A stretch of 64,000 bases of DNA, taken from assembly GCF_900156495.1 (NCBI RefSeq), contig NZ_FTNT01000008.1:178740-242739 (forward strand), read 5' to 3'. The stretch comes from Williamsia sterculiae (GTDB lineage Bacteria > Actinomycetota > Actinomycetes > Mycobacteriales > Mycobacteriaceae). A program made the translations under genes and the position numbers. The notes under the pieces are model-generated. The model was not told where the DNA came from. It saw only the letters and a list, made by a program, of their open reading frames with translations, and ran no database searches. Below, in pieces: positions 1 to 10,604 of the stretch; within the stretch, counting starts at the first letter, position 1, and every line of letters starts with the position of its first letter.

Positions 1-1420
1 TCGGGGTGGCGAGGTCCGCGAGGTCCGCGGTGTCCAGAGCCCGCGGAGACCCGTTGTTGGTCAGCACCACGGCCTCGAGTACTGGTTCGAGGGCGGCGAG
101 CAGTCCCTCGGCGTCCTTGTCGGCCATCACGCCGACCACACCGACCAGACGCTGGAAATCGAACTCGTCGCGCAGACCCGCGGCCAACGCCTCGGCACCG
201 TGCGGATTGTGGGCGGCGTCGATGAAGACGGTCGGCGCCGTGCGCACCCGCTCCAGCCGACCGGGACTGCTGACCGAAGCGAAACCCGCCCGCACCGCGT
301 CGATGTCCAACTGGCGATCGCTCCCAGCCCCGAAGAATGCCTCGACGGCGGCCAGGGCCAGCGCGGCGTTGCGCGCCTGATGCTCCCCGTGCAAGGGCAG
401 GAAGATCTCGTCGTAGACGCCACCGAGGCCCTGGATGGTCAGCAACTGTCCACCCACCGCGGTACGTCGGTCGAGGACGGTGAACTCGGAGTTCTCCCGC
501 GCGACGACGTGGTCGGTCTCCACCGCCTCACGGAGCAACACCGTCTCCACCTCGGGTTGTTGACGGGCCAGGATGGCGACGGGTTCCGGTGTCACCGGAT
601 CGACCTCACCGCTGACGGCGCCGGTCTTCTTGAGGATGCCCGCCTTCTCCCCGGCGATCGCGGTGAGCGAGTCACCGAGGTACTCGGCGTGATCCATCGC
701 GATCGGGGTGATCACCGCGACCGGCGACTCCACCACGTTGGTCGCGTCCCAGCGACCGCCCATCCCGGTCTCCACCACGGCCACGTCCACCGGTGCCTCG
801 GCGAACGCGGCATAGGCCATCGCGGTGAGCACTTCGAACTTGCTCATCCGCGGGCCATCGGCAGCCGTCGACGAGTCGTCGACCATCGTGATGAACGGTT
901 CCAGTTCGCGGTACAGGTCGACGTACTGCCGCGACGAGATCGGTCTGCCGTCGATCGCGATGCGTTCGGTGGCCGACTGCAGATGCGGACTGGTGATGCG
1001 TCCGGTCCGCCGGTGCAAGGCGATGAGCAGCGCGTCGACCATACGGGTCACCGACGTCTTGCCGTTGGTACCGGCTATCTGAATGGCCGGATACCCCAGC
1101 TGCGGGGACCCCAGGATGTCGAGCAACGTCGTGATACGCGCCAGCGACGGGTCGATCTTGGTCTCCGGCCAGCGGGTGTCGAGGTCGGCCTCCAGTTCGG
1201 CGAGATCCGCGAGGTCGGAGGCGGTGTCGTCCGGTCCGGGATCGCGGTGCGACCGCTCCGGCACCCCGGTGTCGTCGAGCTCGGAGTCACCCTCGTCCAG
1301 GACCTCGTCGACGATCTCACCGATCACCGCGTCCACCGGCACCGCGTCCACGGGGACGGTGTCCACCAACTCGGCGTCGACGATGTCGGACCGGTGCTGC
1401 TGTCGGTCGTACTCGGTCAT
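1..1420 (-). CDS. folC: Folylpolyglutamate synthase / dihydrofolate synthase (C-terminus outside window)
   Basis: Mur-ligase family enzyme that adds glutamate to (dihydro)folate. About 473 residues are visible and the frame is still open at base 1, so the C-terminus is missing. The ATP-binding loop GTNGKTSVTR lies at about residues 117-126, and the last visible residues include TNNGSPRALD, typical of mycobacterial FolC. The first ~80 residues are an acidic, low-complexity extension with a short VPVDA duplication before the conserved start around PETKIDPSLARI. The ATG lies only 4 bases after the valS stop, so translation is probably coupled to valS; valS-folC order matches M. tuberculosis Rv2448c-Rv2447c. 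Confidence 0.93.
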   Translation of the reverse strand, partial: MTEYDRQQHRSDIVDAELVDTVPVDAVPVDAVIGEIVDEVLDEGDSELDDTGVPERSHRDPGPDDTASDLADLAELEADLDTRWPETKIDPSLARITTLLDILGSPQLGYPAIQIAGTNGKTSVTRMVDALLIALHRRTGRITSPHLQSATERIAIDGRPISSRQYVDLYRELEPFITMVDDSSTAADGPRMSKFEVLTAMAYAAFAEAPVDVAVVETGMGGRWDATNVVESPVAVITPIAMDHAEYLGDSLTAIAGEKAGILKKTGAVSGEVDPVTPEPVAILARQQPEVETVLLREAVETDHVVARENSEFTVLDRRTAVGGQLLTIQGLGGVYDEIFLPLHGEHQARNAALALAAVEAFFGAGSDRQLDIDAVRAGFASVSSPGRLERVRTAPTVFIDAAHNPHGAEALAAGLRDEFDFQRLVGVVGVMADKDAEGLLAALEPVLEAVVLTNNGSPRALDTADLADLATP

Positions 1421-1424
1421 CGGT

Positions 1425-4103
1425 TCAGCCCTCGCCCAGCTCGGCGATCTTCGCACGCAGCCGCTCCACCTCAGCGGATGCCAGTTCCTGCCGGGCACGG
1501 ATCTTGTCGACCACCGCGGCGGGTGCCTTGGCCAGGAACTGCTCGTTGTTCAGCTTGCCGCTGGTCTGGGTCAGTTCCTTCTCGTTCACGGCCAGATCTT
1601 TGGCGAGCCTGCGTCTCTCGGCCTCCAGATCCACGGTGCCCGACGTGTCGATCTGCACGTCGATGGTGTGCGGGTCGCCCGCGGCAACGCCCACCCGGAC
1701 CTCGAGGTCTGCGGTGGCGGCGAACTCGCCACCGGCCGGGGTCAGGAAAGCCAACGCGTCCACGGAGGCGCGCAGCTCACCCAACCCGGCGTCGTCGATG
1801 CCCACCAGTCTCGCTGCGACCCGCTGCCGGTCCTGCAGACCCTGATCGCCGCGGAACCGCCGGATCTCCTTGATCAACCGCTGGACGTCCTCGATGCGCT
1901 GTACCGCACCAGGATCGGCGTGCGACGTATCGGCGACCGGCCAGGCGGCGACGGTCACCGACGGCTCACCGGTCAATGCCCGCCACAGTTCCTCGGTGAC
2001 GAACGGCATCACCGGGTGCAGCATCCGCAGCAACGCGTCGAGCACATGCCCGACCACCAGCGAGGTGGTCTCGGTGCGCTGCGCATCGCCTGCGGCGTAC
2101 TGCACCTTGGACAGTTCCAGGTACCAGTCACAGAACTCATCCCAGGCGAAGTGGAACAGCGCCTCACAGGCCTTGGCGAATTCATAGGTCTCGAAACCCG
2201 CGTCGGCGACCTCGATCACCTCGTGCAGCCGGCTCAGGATCCACCGGTCGGCATCGGTGAGGTCGGTGGCGTCGGGCAGCTCCCCCACCCGGGCACCGTT
2301 CATCAGCGCGAACCGGGTGGCGTTGAACAGCTTGGTCGCGAAATTCCGCGACGATTGCGCGTGGTCGTCACCGACCGACAGATCGGTACCCGGGTTCGCG
2401 CCGCGGGCGAGGGTGAACCGCAGAGCGTCGGCCCCGAACCGGTCGACCCAGTCCAGCGGGTCGATGCCGTTGCCCTTCGACTTCGACATCTTGCGGCCGT
2501 ACTGATCACGGACCAAGCCGTGCAGGAACAGGTCACGGAACGGAACCTGTTGTCCCGGCGCCAGCGACGGTCCGACGTAGGTGCCGAACATCATCATCCG
2601 GGCGACCCAGAAGAACAGGATGTCGTAACCGGTGACCAGGACTGAGGTCGGGTAGAACTTCTCCAGTTCGGGGGTATGCTCGGGCCAGCCCATGGTCGAG
2701 AAGGGCCACAGTCCGGAGGAGAACCAGGTGTCGAGGACGTCGTCGTCCTGGGTGTAACCGGCCGGTGGCTCCTCGTCAGGGCCCACACAGACCACGTCAC
2801 CGTCGGGGCCGTACCAGACCGGGATGCGGTGACCCCACCACAGCTGACGCGAGATACACCAGTCGTGCATGTTGTCGACCCACGCGGACCACCGCGGTTC
2901 CATCGACTCGGGGTGGATGACGGTCTCGCCGTTGCGAACGGCGTCACCGGCGGCCGCGGCCAGCGACTCCACCCGCACCCACCACTGCATCGACAGCCGC
3001 GGTTCGATGGGTTCCCCCGAGCGCTCGGAGTGACCGACGCTGTGCAGGTACGGTCGCTTCTCGGCGACGATCCGCCCCTGTTCGGCCAACGCCTCGCGCA
3101 CCGCGACCCGCGCGTCGAGGCGATCCAGTCCGTCGAATGCGGTTCCGGTGTCGGCGATCACGGCCGACGCGTCCATGATCGTCGGCATCTCCAGACCGTG
3201 GCGCTGGCCGATGGCGAAGTCATTGGGGTCGTGGGCGGGAGTGATCTTGACCGCGCCGCTACCGAATTCGGGATCCACGTAATCGTCGGCGATGACGGGG
3301 ATCTTCCGATCCAGGAAGGGATGGGCCAATGTGGTGCCCACGAGGTGCCGATAGCGCTCGTCGTCGGGGTGGACCGCGATCGCGGTGTCGCCGAGCATGG
3401 TCTCCAGACGTGTGGTCGCGACCACGATGTGCGGTTCGGCGTCGTCGAGTGATCCGTATCGGAACGAGACGAGCTCACCCTCGACCTCGTCGTAACTGAC
3501 CTCGATGTCGCTGATGGCGGTCTTGAGCACCGGCGACCAGTTCACCAACCGCTCAGCGCGATAGATGAGCCCGTCGTCGTACATCTGCTTGAACACCGTC
3601 TGCACCGCGCGCGAGAGCCCGTCGTCCATGGTGAACCGCTCACGGGTCCAGTCGACGCTGTCGCCGAGCTTGCGCATCTGCTCACCGATGGTGCCGCCGA
3701 TCTCGTCCCGCGCCTGCCAGACACGGTCGATGAACGCCTCGCGGCCGAGCTCGTCGCGGGTGACACCTTCGGCGGCCAGGGTGCGTTCCACCATCGCCTG
3801 CATGGCGATCGCGGCGTGATCCATCCCCGGCAGCCACAACACCTCGTAGCCCTGCATCCGGCGGCGACGGCTCAGCGCGTCCATCAGCACGTGTTCGAAG
3901 GCGTGCCCCATGTGCAGCGAACCGTTGACGTTGGGCGGCGGGATGACGATGGAGAACGCCGGTTTGTCACTGGTGGGATCGGCGACGAAGTACTCGCCCT
4001 CCACCCAACTCCGGTAGATCTCGCTCTCGTGGGCGGCCGGATCCCAGTTCTTGGGGAGGAGGTCGTCGGACGGGCGTTCGGCGCTGGATGGGGCTGCGGT
4101 CAC
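1425..4103 (-). CDS. valS: Valyl-tRNA synthetase
   Basis: Charges tRNA-Val with valine in the cytoplasm. The 892-aa class Ia synthetase carries the HIGH-type signature in [15 protein letters not shown] (about residues 54-68) and the KMSKS loop in [11 protein letters not shown] (about residue 536). The C-terminus is the usual Val-tRNA-synthetase coiled-coil arm (roughly the last 65 residues, rich in Lys/Glu/Arg). The start is GTG ([20 protein letters not shown]). A TAGACT box sits 6 bases before it, suggesting a leaderless mRNA. folC follows at 4 bp, so the two form an operon. Confidence 0.97.
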   Translation of the reverse strand: MTAAPSSAERPSDDLLPKNWDPAAHESEIYRSWVEGEYFVADPTSDKPAFSIVIPPPNVNGSLHMGHAFEHVLMDALSRRRRMQGYEVLWLPGMDHAAIAMQAMVERTLAAEGVTRDELGREAFIDRVWQARDEIGGTIGEQMRKLGDSVDWTRERFTMDDGLSRAVQTVFKQMYDDGLIYRAERLVNWSPVLKTAISDIEVSYDEVEGELVSFRYGSLDDAEPHIVVATTRLETMLGDTAIAVHPDDERYRHLVGTTLAHPFLDRKIPVIADDYVDPEFGSGAVKITPAHDPNDFAIGQRHGLEMPTIMDASAVIADTGTAFDGLDRLDARVAVREALAEQGRIVAEKRPYLHSVGHSERSGEPIEPRLSMQWWVRVESLAAAAGDAVRNGETVIHPESMEPRWSAWVDNMHDWCISRQLWWGHRIPVWYGPDGDVVCVGPDEEPPAGYTQDDDVLDTWFSSGLWPFSTMGWPEHTPELEKFYPTSVLVTGYDILFFWVARMMMFGTYVGPSLAPGQQVPFRDLFLHGLVRDQYGRKMSKSKGNGIDPLDWVDRFGADALRFTLARGANPGTDLSVGDDHAQSSRNFATKLFNATRFALMNGARVGELPDATDLTDADRWILSRLHEVIEVADAGFETYEFAKACEALFHFAWDEFCDWYLELSKVQYAAGDAQRTETTSLVVGHVLDALLRMLHPVMPFVTEELWRALTGEPSVTVAAWPVADTSHADPGAVQRIEDVQRLIKEIRRFRGDQGLQDRQRVAARLVGIDDAGLGELRASVDALAFLTPAGGEFAATADLEVRVGVAAGDPHTIDVQIDTSGTVDLEAERRRLAKDLAVNEKELTQTSGKLNNEQFLAKAPAAVVDKIRARQELASAEVERLRAKIAELGEG

Positions 4104-4109
4104 CCGTCA

Positions 4110-4115
4110 AGTCTA
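4110..4115 (-). promoter_or_regulatory. -10 box for leaderless valS mRNA
   Basis: On the minus strand TAGACT is followed by 6 bases and the valS GTG. This spacing would place the transcription start on the start codon. It lies in the 41-bp gap after mobA. Confidence 0.4.
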
Positions 4116-4144
4116 AGGGCCGACCGTCGGCCCTCCCGCAGGGC

Positions 4145-4825
4145 TCAGACCCCGGCGGCGCCCACGCCCTGGGTGCGCAGTCGGTGCACGTCCTCGGGGG
4201 CGTTGACGTTGACCAACCAGTCCGCGTCGGAGACCGGCACACGGTTGACCGTGAGGGTGTCCAGACCGGCCAGCAGACGTCGTTCGCCGGTGACCGTGAG
4301 CTCGGCCAGCGATTCCGCGACCCGGGTGCGATAGACCGCGGCCAGCGGGTGCACGCGTTGGGCGTCCACCGCGACGGCGGCGTCGTTGTCGCCGAGCGCG
4401 GCGAGCAGCTCGTCGATCAGGTCACCGGTGATCAACGGCATGTCGGTGGCGCAGACGAAAGCGCGGTCCGCGCCTCGCCGGGCGGCATCACGCAGGCCGG
4501 CGACGAGCCCACCGAGTGCGCCGACATCGGTGGCCTCGTCGGTCACCCATTCCGCGGGCGGGCCACCGGTGCCCTGCAGGGCCCGGTATGCGGCGGAGTT
4601 GGTGCGCGCCACCACCAACACCGGATCGCACCGGGTGCCCGCGATCCGGACCACCCGGGCGAGCATGGGCTCACCGTCCCAGTCCAGGGAGGACTTGTCG
4701 CGACCCATCCGCCGCGATCGACCGCCCGCCAACACGATTCCCGCCACCGCGGCCCGGGTGTCGGGGCTGTCGACACCCGCTGTCGGACCGGACTCTGATC
4801 GCTCACCCTGTTGCATGCGCTCCAT
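4145..4825 (-). CDS. mobA: Molybdenum cofactor guanylyltransferase-like NTP transferase
   Basis: The protein has 226 aa and the nucleotidyltransferase signature GIVLAGGRSRRMGRDKSSLD near residues 29-48, which binds GTP and the cofactor in MobA. CATDMPLITGDLIDELL is the expected metal-binding DMP motif of the family. It would attach GMP to molybdopterin, or transfer another NMP if it belongs to a sister family (MobA, MocA and CofC share the fold). It is divergent from fdhD, itself a molybdoenzyme maturation factor, which supports the cofactor role. The first ~25 residues before AAVAGIVL are not conserved-looking, so the true start may be downstream. Confidence 0.8.
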   Translation of the reverse strand: MERMQQGERSESGPTAGVDSPDTRAAVAGIVLAGGRSRRMGRDKSSLDWDGEPMLARVVRIAGTRCDPVLVVARTNSAAYRALQGTGGPPAEWVTDEATDVGALGGLVAGLRDAARRGADRAFVCATDMPLITGDLIDELLAALGDNDAAVAVDAQRVHPLAAVYRTRVAESLAELTVTGERRLLAGLDTLTVNRVPVSDADWLVNVNAPEDVHRLRTQGVGAAGV

Positions 4826-4933
4826 CTTGCGTGACCATCCGTCGAGACGGGTCCACTATGGGGGAATGGACATCATCGATCGGGCGGGCACCGCGCACGC
4901 GTGGCCGTCGCACGGCATGGGATCGGTGCGCTG

Positions 4934-5758
4934 ATGGGCCGGATCACCGAGCGGCTGCGGGTTCGTCGAATCCGCGCGGAGTTCGACACCGCGCGCGTCG
5001 ACACGGTGGCGGTGGAGGAACCGCTGGAGATCCGTGTGGGCGGTGCATCCATGACCATGACCATGCGCACCCCCGGTGACGACGTCGATCTCGTGCACGG
5101 ACTGCTGCTCGCCGAGGGGTTGATCACGTCCGGCGCGGACATCGACAGCATCCGCTACTGCGCAGGCACCGACGACCACGGTCAGAACACGTACAACGTG
5201 GTCGACGTGATCCCGGCCGACGGTGTGGCGCTCGAGATCCCGGCGCGCACGTTCGCGTCCACGTCGGCCTGCGGGGTGTGTGGCAAGGCGTCGATCGACG
5301 AACTACGTGTGCGGTCACACTTCGACCTCACCGAGGATCCCACCCCCGTCGCGACCAGTGCACTGACCCGGATGTCGACGGTGCTGCGGGACCATCAGAA
5401 GACGTTCGCGGCGACGGGAGGGGTCCACGGCGCGGCACTGTTCACCGCCGACGGCGCCCTGCTGGTGTCCCGCGAGGACGTGGGCAGGCACAACGCGGTC
5501 GACAAGGTGATCGGGTGGGCGGTGCGCAACGAGAAGCTCCCGTTGCGGGGCACCGTGCTGATGGTCTCGAGCCGGGCATCGTTCGAGATCTGCCAGAAGG
5601 CGGTACTGGCCGGCATCCCCGTGTTGGCCGCGGTGTCGGCACCGTCGTCACTGGCCGTCGAGGTGGGCAGGGAGTCGGGGCTCACCGTCGTCGGATTCCT
5701 GCGCGACACGTCGATGAACGTCTACAGCGGTCCGGACCGGATCGTCGCCGGCGACTGA
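4934..5758 (+). CDS. fdhD: FdhD formate dehydrogenase accessory sulfurtransferase
   Basis: FdhD passes sulfur from a cysteine desulfurase to the molybdenum cofactor of formate dehydrogenase. The 274-aa product has the family core VEEPLEIRVGG, the redox-active cysteines in TSACGVCGKASID, and the GGVHGAALF and SREDVGRHNAVDK motifs. I start at ATG (MGRITERLRVRRIR); an in-frame GTG at 4901 would add 11 residues without family resemblance. It is divergent from mobA, with about 108 bp between starts. No formate dehydrogenase subunit is present in this window, so the client is elsewhere. Confidence 0.92.
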   Translation: MGRITERLRVRRIRAEFDTARVDTVAVEEPLEIRVGGASMTMTMRTPGDDVDLVHGLLLAEGLITSGADIDSIRYCAGTDDHGQNTYNVVDVIPADGVALEIPARTFASTSACGVCGKASIDELRVRSHFDLTEDPTPVATSALTRMSTVLRDHQKTFAATGGVHGAALFTADGALLVSREDVGRHNAVDKVIGWAVRNEKLPLRGTVLMVSSRASFEICQKAVLAGIPVLAAVSAPSSLAVEVGRESGLTVVGFLRDTSMNVYSGPDRIVAGD

Positions 5759-5768
5759 GCACTCATGC

Positions 5769-5796
5769 GGCCGCCGGATACACGTCCGCGGCGGCC
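5769..5796. terminator. Possible terminator between convergent fdhD and clpX
   Basis: An 8-bp GGCCGCCG / CGGCGGCC stem with a 12-base loop lies in the 81-bp gap between the two stop codons. There is no T tract, which is common in actinobacteria. Confidence 0.35.
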
Positions 5797-5839
5797 CGAG
5801 ACCACTCGGAACCGCCGCGGATGATGATCTGTCAGCTGG

Positions 5840-7120
5840 TCAGGCGGACTTGTCGCGCCGCTCGTCGCGACGTTCCTTGCGCGGGACGATGGTCGGCAGC
5901 ACGTTGTCGCTGACCGTCTCACCGGTCACGACCACCTTGGCGACGTCGTCGCGGCTGGGGATGTCGTACATCACCGGCAGCAGTACTTCCTCCATGATCG
6001 CGCGCAACCCACGGGCACCGGTCCCGCGATGGATCGCCTGATCGGCGACCGCCTCGAGGGCGTCATGGCTGAAGTCGAGCTCCACACCATCCATCTCGAA
6101 GAGCTTGATGTACTGCTTGACCAGCGCGTTCTTCGGCTGCGACAGGATCGAGACCAGCGATTCCTTGTCCAGATTGGTCACCGACGCGATCACCGGCAGG
6201 CGACCGATGAACTCGGGGATCAGTCCGAACTTGATGAGGTCCTCCGGCATGACCTCGGCGAAGTGGTCGACGGTGTCGACGTCGTCCTTCTTGGCCACCT
6301 CGGTACCGAAACCGATGCCGCGCTTGCCGATTCGGTCCGACACGATCTTCTCGAGTCCGGCGAAGGCGCCCGCCACGATGAAGAGCACGTTGGTGGTGTC
6401 GATCTGGATGAACTCCTGATGCGGGTGCTTTCGACCGCCCTGCGGGGGTACCGACGCCTGGGTGCCCTCCAGGATCTTCAACAGCGCCTGCTGCACGCCC
6501 TCGCCGGAAACGTCGCGGGTGATGGACGGGTTCTCGCTCTTGCGGGCGATCTTGTCGACCTCGTCGATATAGATGATTCCCGTCTCGGCCCGTTTCACGT
6601 CGTAATCGGCGGCCTGGATGAGCTTCAAGAGAATGTTCTCGACGTCCTCACCGACGTATCCGGCCTCGGTGAGCGCGGTGGCGTCGGCGATCGCGAACGG
6701 CACGTTGAGCATCTTGGCCAGCGTTTGGGCCAGATAGGTCTTGCCACATCCGGTGGGACCGAGCATCAGGATGTTCGACTTGGACAACTCGATGGTCTCA
6801 CCGGTCCGCGAGTCCTTGCGTTCACCGGCCTGGATGCGCTTGTAGTGGTTGTAGACGGCTACGGCGAGCCGACGCTTAGCGGTGTCCTGACCGATGACAT
6901 AGTTGTCCAGGAAGTCCCGGATCTCCATCGGCTTGGGCAGCTCGTCGAGCTTGACGTCGCTGGTTTCGGCCAGCTCTTCTTCGATGATCTCGTTGCAGAG
7001 ATCGATGCATTCGTCGCAGATGTAGACGCCGGGACCCGCGATGAGCTTCTTCACCTGCTTCTGGCTCTTCCCGCAGAAAGAGCACTTCAACAGGTCGCCA
7101 CCGTCTCCGATTCGAGCCAT
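5840..7120 (-). CDS. clpX: ATP-dependent Clp protease ATP-binding subunit ClpX
   Basis: AAA+ unfoldase that feeds substrates to the ClpP1P2 peptidase. The 426-aa protein has an N-terminal C4 zinc finger (Cys13, Cys16, Cys35, Cys38), Walker A GPTGCGKT at 121-128, Walker [12 protein letters not shown], and the ClpP-docking loop RGIGFGTE. Length and order match the family. Unlike many bacteria it is not tightly joined to clpP: 427 bp separate it from clpP2, including a hairpin just after clpP2 and a 23-bp tandem repeat array just upstream of clpX, so it probably has its own regulated promoter. Confidence 0.97.
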   Translation of the reverse strand: MARIGDGGDLLKCSFCGKSQKQVKKLIAGPGVYICDECIDLCNEIIEEELAETSDVKLDELPKPMEIRDFLDNYVIGQDTAKRRLAVAVYNHYKRIQAGERKDSRTGETIELSKSNILMLGPTGCGKTYLAQTLAKMLNVPFAIADATALTEAGYVGEDVENILLKLIQAADYDVKRAETGIIYIDEVDKIARKSENPSITRDVSGEGVQQALLKILEGTQASVPPQGGRKHPHQEFIQIDTTNVLFIVAGAFAGLEKIVSDRIGKRGIGFGTEVAKKDDVDTVDHFAEVMPEDLIKFGLIPEFIGRLPVIASVTNLDKESLVSILSQPKNALVKQYIKLFEMDGVELDFSHDALEAVADQAIHRGTGARGLRAIMEEVLLPVMYDIPSRDDVAKVVVTGETVSDNVLPTIVPRKERRDERRDKSA

Positions 7121-7144
7121 TGCGAGCCGTACCTACTTCCCTCT

Positions 7145-7260
7145 GTGCCAGCGCCTGTCAGTGCTCTTGTGCCAGTGCCTGTCAGGCTCTTGTGCCAGTG
7201 CCTGTCAGGCTCTTGTGCCAGTGCCTGTCAGGCTCGTGTGCCAGTGCCTGTCAGTGCGCA
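7145..7260. repeat. 23-bp tandem direct repeats upstream of clpX
   Basis: There are five head-to-tail copies starting at 7145, 7169, 7192, 7215 and 7238. The unit reads GTGCCAGTGCCTGTCAGGCT plus TCTT on the plus strand. Copies 2 and 3 are identical, copy 1 is 24 bp with small changes, copy 4 has one change and copy 5 diverges at its end. The array begins about 25 bp upstream of the clpX start codon. Overlapping plus-strand reading frames (Cys/Ala/Val-rich) only reflect the repeat. Confidence 0.9.
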
Positions 7261-7503
7261 CTGCGTCGATCGACCGGCGCATCGAGCGATGTCGCGCCGG
7301 GCTGGAAACCGCCGCCACGCCTTCTCACGCCGGCACCGTCACCTGCGCCGGTAACTCTCGACGGTACCCGTGCCGGGTCCCGACTTCGACCGATGTGGCC
7401 AAATGTCGAGTCGGCAATTCTGCTGTCCGTGCCGTCGAGACGACGACCGGTGAGCAGGTGATCAAGCATGCTCCACCACCGCCCCGGGAGACCGCGACCC
7501 GCG

Positions 7504-7526
7504 GTCACCGGCGTGTCGCCGGTGAC
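7504..7526 (-). terminator. Hairpin after clpP2
   Basis: A perfect 10-bp inverted repeat, GTCACCGGCG / CGCCGGTGAC, has a 3-base TGT loop and lies 22 bp beyond the clpP2 stop codon. It lacks a T tract. It is a plausible terminator or attenuator that separates clpP1P2 from clpX. Confidence 0.5.
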
Positions 7527-7547
7527 CACCGCCGCACAGTTTCTCCT

Positions 7548-8225
7548 CTACGACTTCTTCGCCGACTTCTTGCGGTACTCGAAGACCTCGTCGATGATCC
7601 CGTACTCCTTGGCCGCCTCGGCGGTGAGGATGTTGTCGCGATCGGTGTCCTTACGAATCTTCTCCGCAGGTTGTCCGGTGTGCGAGGCGAGGATGTCGTC
7701 GAGGCGACGGCGGATCCGCTCGATCTCGGCGGCCTGGATCTCCAGGTCGGACACCTGGCCCTGGTACGCACCGCCGGTGCGCGGCTGGTGGATCAGCACG
7801 GTCGCGTTCGGAAGCGCGGCACGCTTGCCGGGGGTGCCACCGGCCAGCACGATGGCCGAGGCCGACGCGGCCTCACCGAGGCAGACGGTCGCGATGTCGC
7901 AGTGGACGTACTGCATGGTGTCGTAGATCGCCAGCATCGCGGGCACGCTGCCACCCGGCGAGTTCACGTACATGATGATGTCGCGGTCGGGATCCTGCGA
8001 TTCCAGCACCAGCAGCTGCGCCATGATGTCGTTGGCCACGGTGTCGTCGATCGGGGTACCGAGGAAGACGATGCGCTCCTCGAAGAGCTTGGCGTAGGGG
8101 TTGTACTCCCGCATGCCGTTCGGGGTGTGCTCGATGAACGACGGCAGGATGTAGCGGCTCTGCATGCCGGCCAGCGCGGCTGCGCCGGGCGAGATGGCTG
8201 GTTGTGAGCCGAACGGGCTTGTCAT
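7548..8225 (-). CDS. clpP2: ClpP2 subunit of ATP-dependent Clp protease
   Basis: Serine peptidase subunit of the actinobacterial ClpP1P2 heterotetradecamer. The 225-aa product contains [11 protein letters not shown], the signature start of ClpP2, then the catalytic Ser121 in [10 protein letters not shown] and His146 in LIHQPR. It also has the [20 protein letters not shown]-terminal helix region. The N-terminal ~20 residues before [10 protein letters not shown] are variable (propeptide). It sits about 50 bp downstream of clpP1 on the same strand, as in M. tuberculosis Rv2460c-Rv2461c, so the two are co-expressed. Confidence 0.96.
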   Translation of the reverse strand: MTSPFGSQPAISPGAAALAGMQSRYILPSFIEHTPNGMREYNPYAKLFEERIVFLGTPIDDTVANDIMAQLLVLESQDPDRDIIMYVNSPGGSVPAMLAIYDTMQYVHCDIATVCLGEAASASAIVLAGGTPGKRAALPNATVLIHQPRTGGAYQGQVSDLEIQAAEIERIRRRLDDILASHTGQPAEKIRKDTDRDNILTAEAAKEYGIIDEVFEYRKKSAKKS

Positions 8226-8277
8226 GACGAAGTCTCTCCCAGAGTTCTGTCGGTCGGGTGATGTGCGGCTGGTCGGC

Positions 8278-8883
<606 letters not shown>

Positions 8884-8981
8884 GAATTCTCCCGTCACTG
8901 TTCCTGCCTTCGACTGGTCGGGGCCACGTGGGCCCGCACGGTGTTCTCGCGTCGACGCCATCTCTGACGTTCTCGACTTCG

Positions 8982-8987
8982 ACCCTA
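8982..8987 (-). promoter_or_regulatory. Candidate -10 box for clpP1P2
   Basis: TAGGGT on the minus strand, about 100 bp before the clpP1 start. No good -35 is visible, which is typical of an activator-dependent promoter. Confidence 0.35.
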
Positions 8988-9028
8988 ACCAATCGGGGCG
9001 ACGCCACAGTCCCGGCATCGCCCCGATT

Positions 9029-9039
9029 CGCTGACAGCG
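9029..9039 (-). promoter_or_regulatory. ClgR-like operator upstream of clpP1P2
   Basis: CGCTGACAGCG fits the core of the corynebacterial ClgR consensus (CGCYNANRGCG, from memory). It lies about 55-65 bp upstream of the start predicted from the -10 box at 8982-8987, a position suited to an activator. Confidence 0.5.
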
Positions 9040-9088
9040 CAAAGACCCCGTCGGGGATCTGAGCACCGTCGAATGTCCCTGACGTCGG

Positions 9089-10459
9089 CTACTCGCCGGA
9101 CGTGTCCTCCGCGCTGTCACCCTCGTCGCTCTCGTCCTCCGGCTTGCCGAAGAACTCGGTGGTGTCGACGGCGGCACCGGTGGTGTCGGTGACGGTGACG
9201 TCCCCGATCACCTCACCGAGCGCCTTGGAGCGACGGATGTCGGCGTAGACCGCGCCGACCTGGCCGGCGCTCTGCAACTGCTGGATGAACTCCTGCGGCT
9301 GCATGCCGTAACGCTGCGCCTGGAAAAGAATCTGCTGGGTGAGCTCCTCCTGCGACACCTCGGTCTCGAGCTCGTCGGCGATGGTGTCGAGCAGCAGCTG
9401 GGTCTGCACGGCCTTCTCCGCCGCCTCGCGGGTCTCGGCCTCCCACTTGTCGCGGGTGGTGCCCTGTGCCTCGAGCAACTTCTCCAGCTGCGCGTCGTCG
9501 TGGTCGAGGCTGTGGACGACCTGGTGGATCTGCCCGTCCACCTCCTCGTCGACGACCTTCTGCGGGACAGGGACCTCGACCTGCTCGAGCAACTTCTCGA
9601 GAACGGCGTCGCGCACCGCGGTGGCCTGCTCGACCTTCCCCGACTGGGCGACCTTGTCGCGCAGGTCGGCCTTCAGTTCGTCGATGGTGTCGAACTCGCT
9701 GGCCATCTGGGCGAAGTCGTCATCGGCATCGGGCAGTTCGCGCTCTTTCACCGAGTCGACCTTGGCCGTGACCTCGGCCTCCTGACCCGCGTGCTCCCCC
9801 GCCACCAGCGTGGTGGTGAAGGTGGTGGACTCCCCGGCCTTCAGACCAACCAGCGCGTCGTCGAGCCCGTCGATGAGCTCGCCCGAACCCACCTCGTGCG
9901 ACAGGCCCGTGGTCGAGGCCTCCTCGACCGACGTACCGTCGACGGTGGCGTCGAGATCGATGGACACGAAGTCACCGTTCTGCACGGCGCGGTCGACGCC
10001 CTTGAGCGTGCCGAAGCGAGCGCGCAGCGCGTCGAATTCCTTGTCCACCGCGGCGTCGTCGACCGCGACCGGCTCGACCTCCACCGCGAGGGACGCGAAG
10101 TCGGGCAGGGTGATGTCGGGACGGACGTCCACCTCCGCGGTGAAGGTGATGGTCTCGCCGTAGGCGAGCTCGGCGAGGTCGATCTCCGGCTGCCCGATCG
10201 CCTTGGTGTCCGTCTCGGCGACCGCCTGGCTGTACTTGCCCGGCAAGGCGTCGTTGACCACCTGGGCGAGCACCGAGTCGCGGCCGACACGGGCCTCGAT
10301 CAACTTGGCCGGGGCCTTGCCGGGACGGAAGCCCGGGATCCGGATCTGCTGCGCAAGACTCTGGTAGGCCCGCGCGAAGTCGTCACTGAGTTCCTCGAAC
10401 GGGACCTCGACGTTCAGCTTGACCCGGGTCGGGCTCAGCCGCTCGACGGTGCTCTTCAC
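9089..10459 (-). CDS. tig: Trigger factor
   Basis: Ribosome-associated chaperone and peptidyl-prolyl isomerase that binds nascent chains. The 456-aa protein has the ribosome-binding loop [12 protein letters not shown] near residues 42-53, a central FKBP domain ([15 protein letters not shown] to [10 protein letters not shown]) and the SurA-like C-terminal arms, ending in an acidic tail. The open frame continues to 10681 through the antisense of tRNA-Pro, which is artefact. The start is GTG ([17 protein letters not shown]) with AGGAG 5 bases upstream. tRNA-Pro lies 71 bp upstream on the same strand, as in mycobacteria. Confidence 0.96.
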   Translation of the reverse strand: MKSTVERLSPTRVKLNVEVPFEELSDDFARAYQSLAQQIRIPGFRPGKAPAKLIEARVGRDSVLAQVVNDALPGKYSQAVAETDTKAIGQPEIDLAELAYGETITFTAEVDVRPDITLPDFASLAVEVEPVAVDDAAVDKEFDALRARFGTLKGVDRAVQNGDFVSIDLDATVDGTSVEEASTTGLSHEVGSGELIDGLDDALVGLKAGESTTFTTTLVAGEHAGQEAEVTAKVDSVKERELPDADDDFAQMASEFDTIDELKADLRDKVAQSGKVEQATAVRDAVLEKLLEQVEVPVPQKVVDEEVDGQIHQVVHSLDHDDAQLEKLLEAQGTTRDKWEAETREAAEKAVQTQLLLDTIADELETEVSQEELTQQILFQAQRYGMQPQEFIQQLQSAGQVGAVYADIRRSKALGEVIGDVTVTDTTGAAVDTTEFFGKPEDESDEGDSAEDTSGE

Positions 10460-10530
10460 CTGTACTCCTCTGTAGTGCTGACTGCTGTGCTGCTGGACGG
10501 TGTTGTCGCGAGTCGCGAATCGACGATCGG

Positions 10531-10604
10531 TCGGGATGACAGGATTCGAACCTGCGACCCTCCGCTCCCAAAGCGGATGCGCTACCAAGCTGCGCCACAT
10601 CCCG
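10531..10604 (-). tRNA. tRNA-Pro (anticodon TGG)
   Basis: A full cloverleaf reads on the minus strand: acceptor CGGGATG / CATCCCG, D-arm GCGCAGCTTGGTAGCGC, anticodon loop TTTGGGA in a CCGC/GCGG stem (TGG), and T-arm with GGTTCGAATCC. The CCA tail is not encoded. Confidence 0.95.

Noticed and set aside
200..1873. Long plus-strand reading frame over folC and valS
   Set aside because: It is the complement of two clear genes with intact motifs; its protein is Arg/Asp/His-rich low-complexity sequence typical of antisense frames in GC-rich DNA.
7120..7461. Plus-strand Cys/Ala/Val-rich frame over the clpX upstream region
   Set aside because: It merely translates the 23-bp tandem repeats (repeating SCASACQ and VPVPV runs).
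8884..9177. N-terminal extension of clpP1 to 299 aa
   Set aside because: It overlaps the end of tig, is Arg/Ser-rich, and lacks family resemblance; a good ribosome site marks the GTG at 8883.
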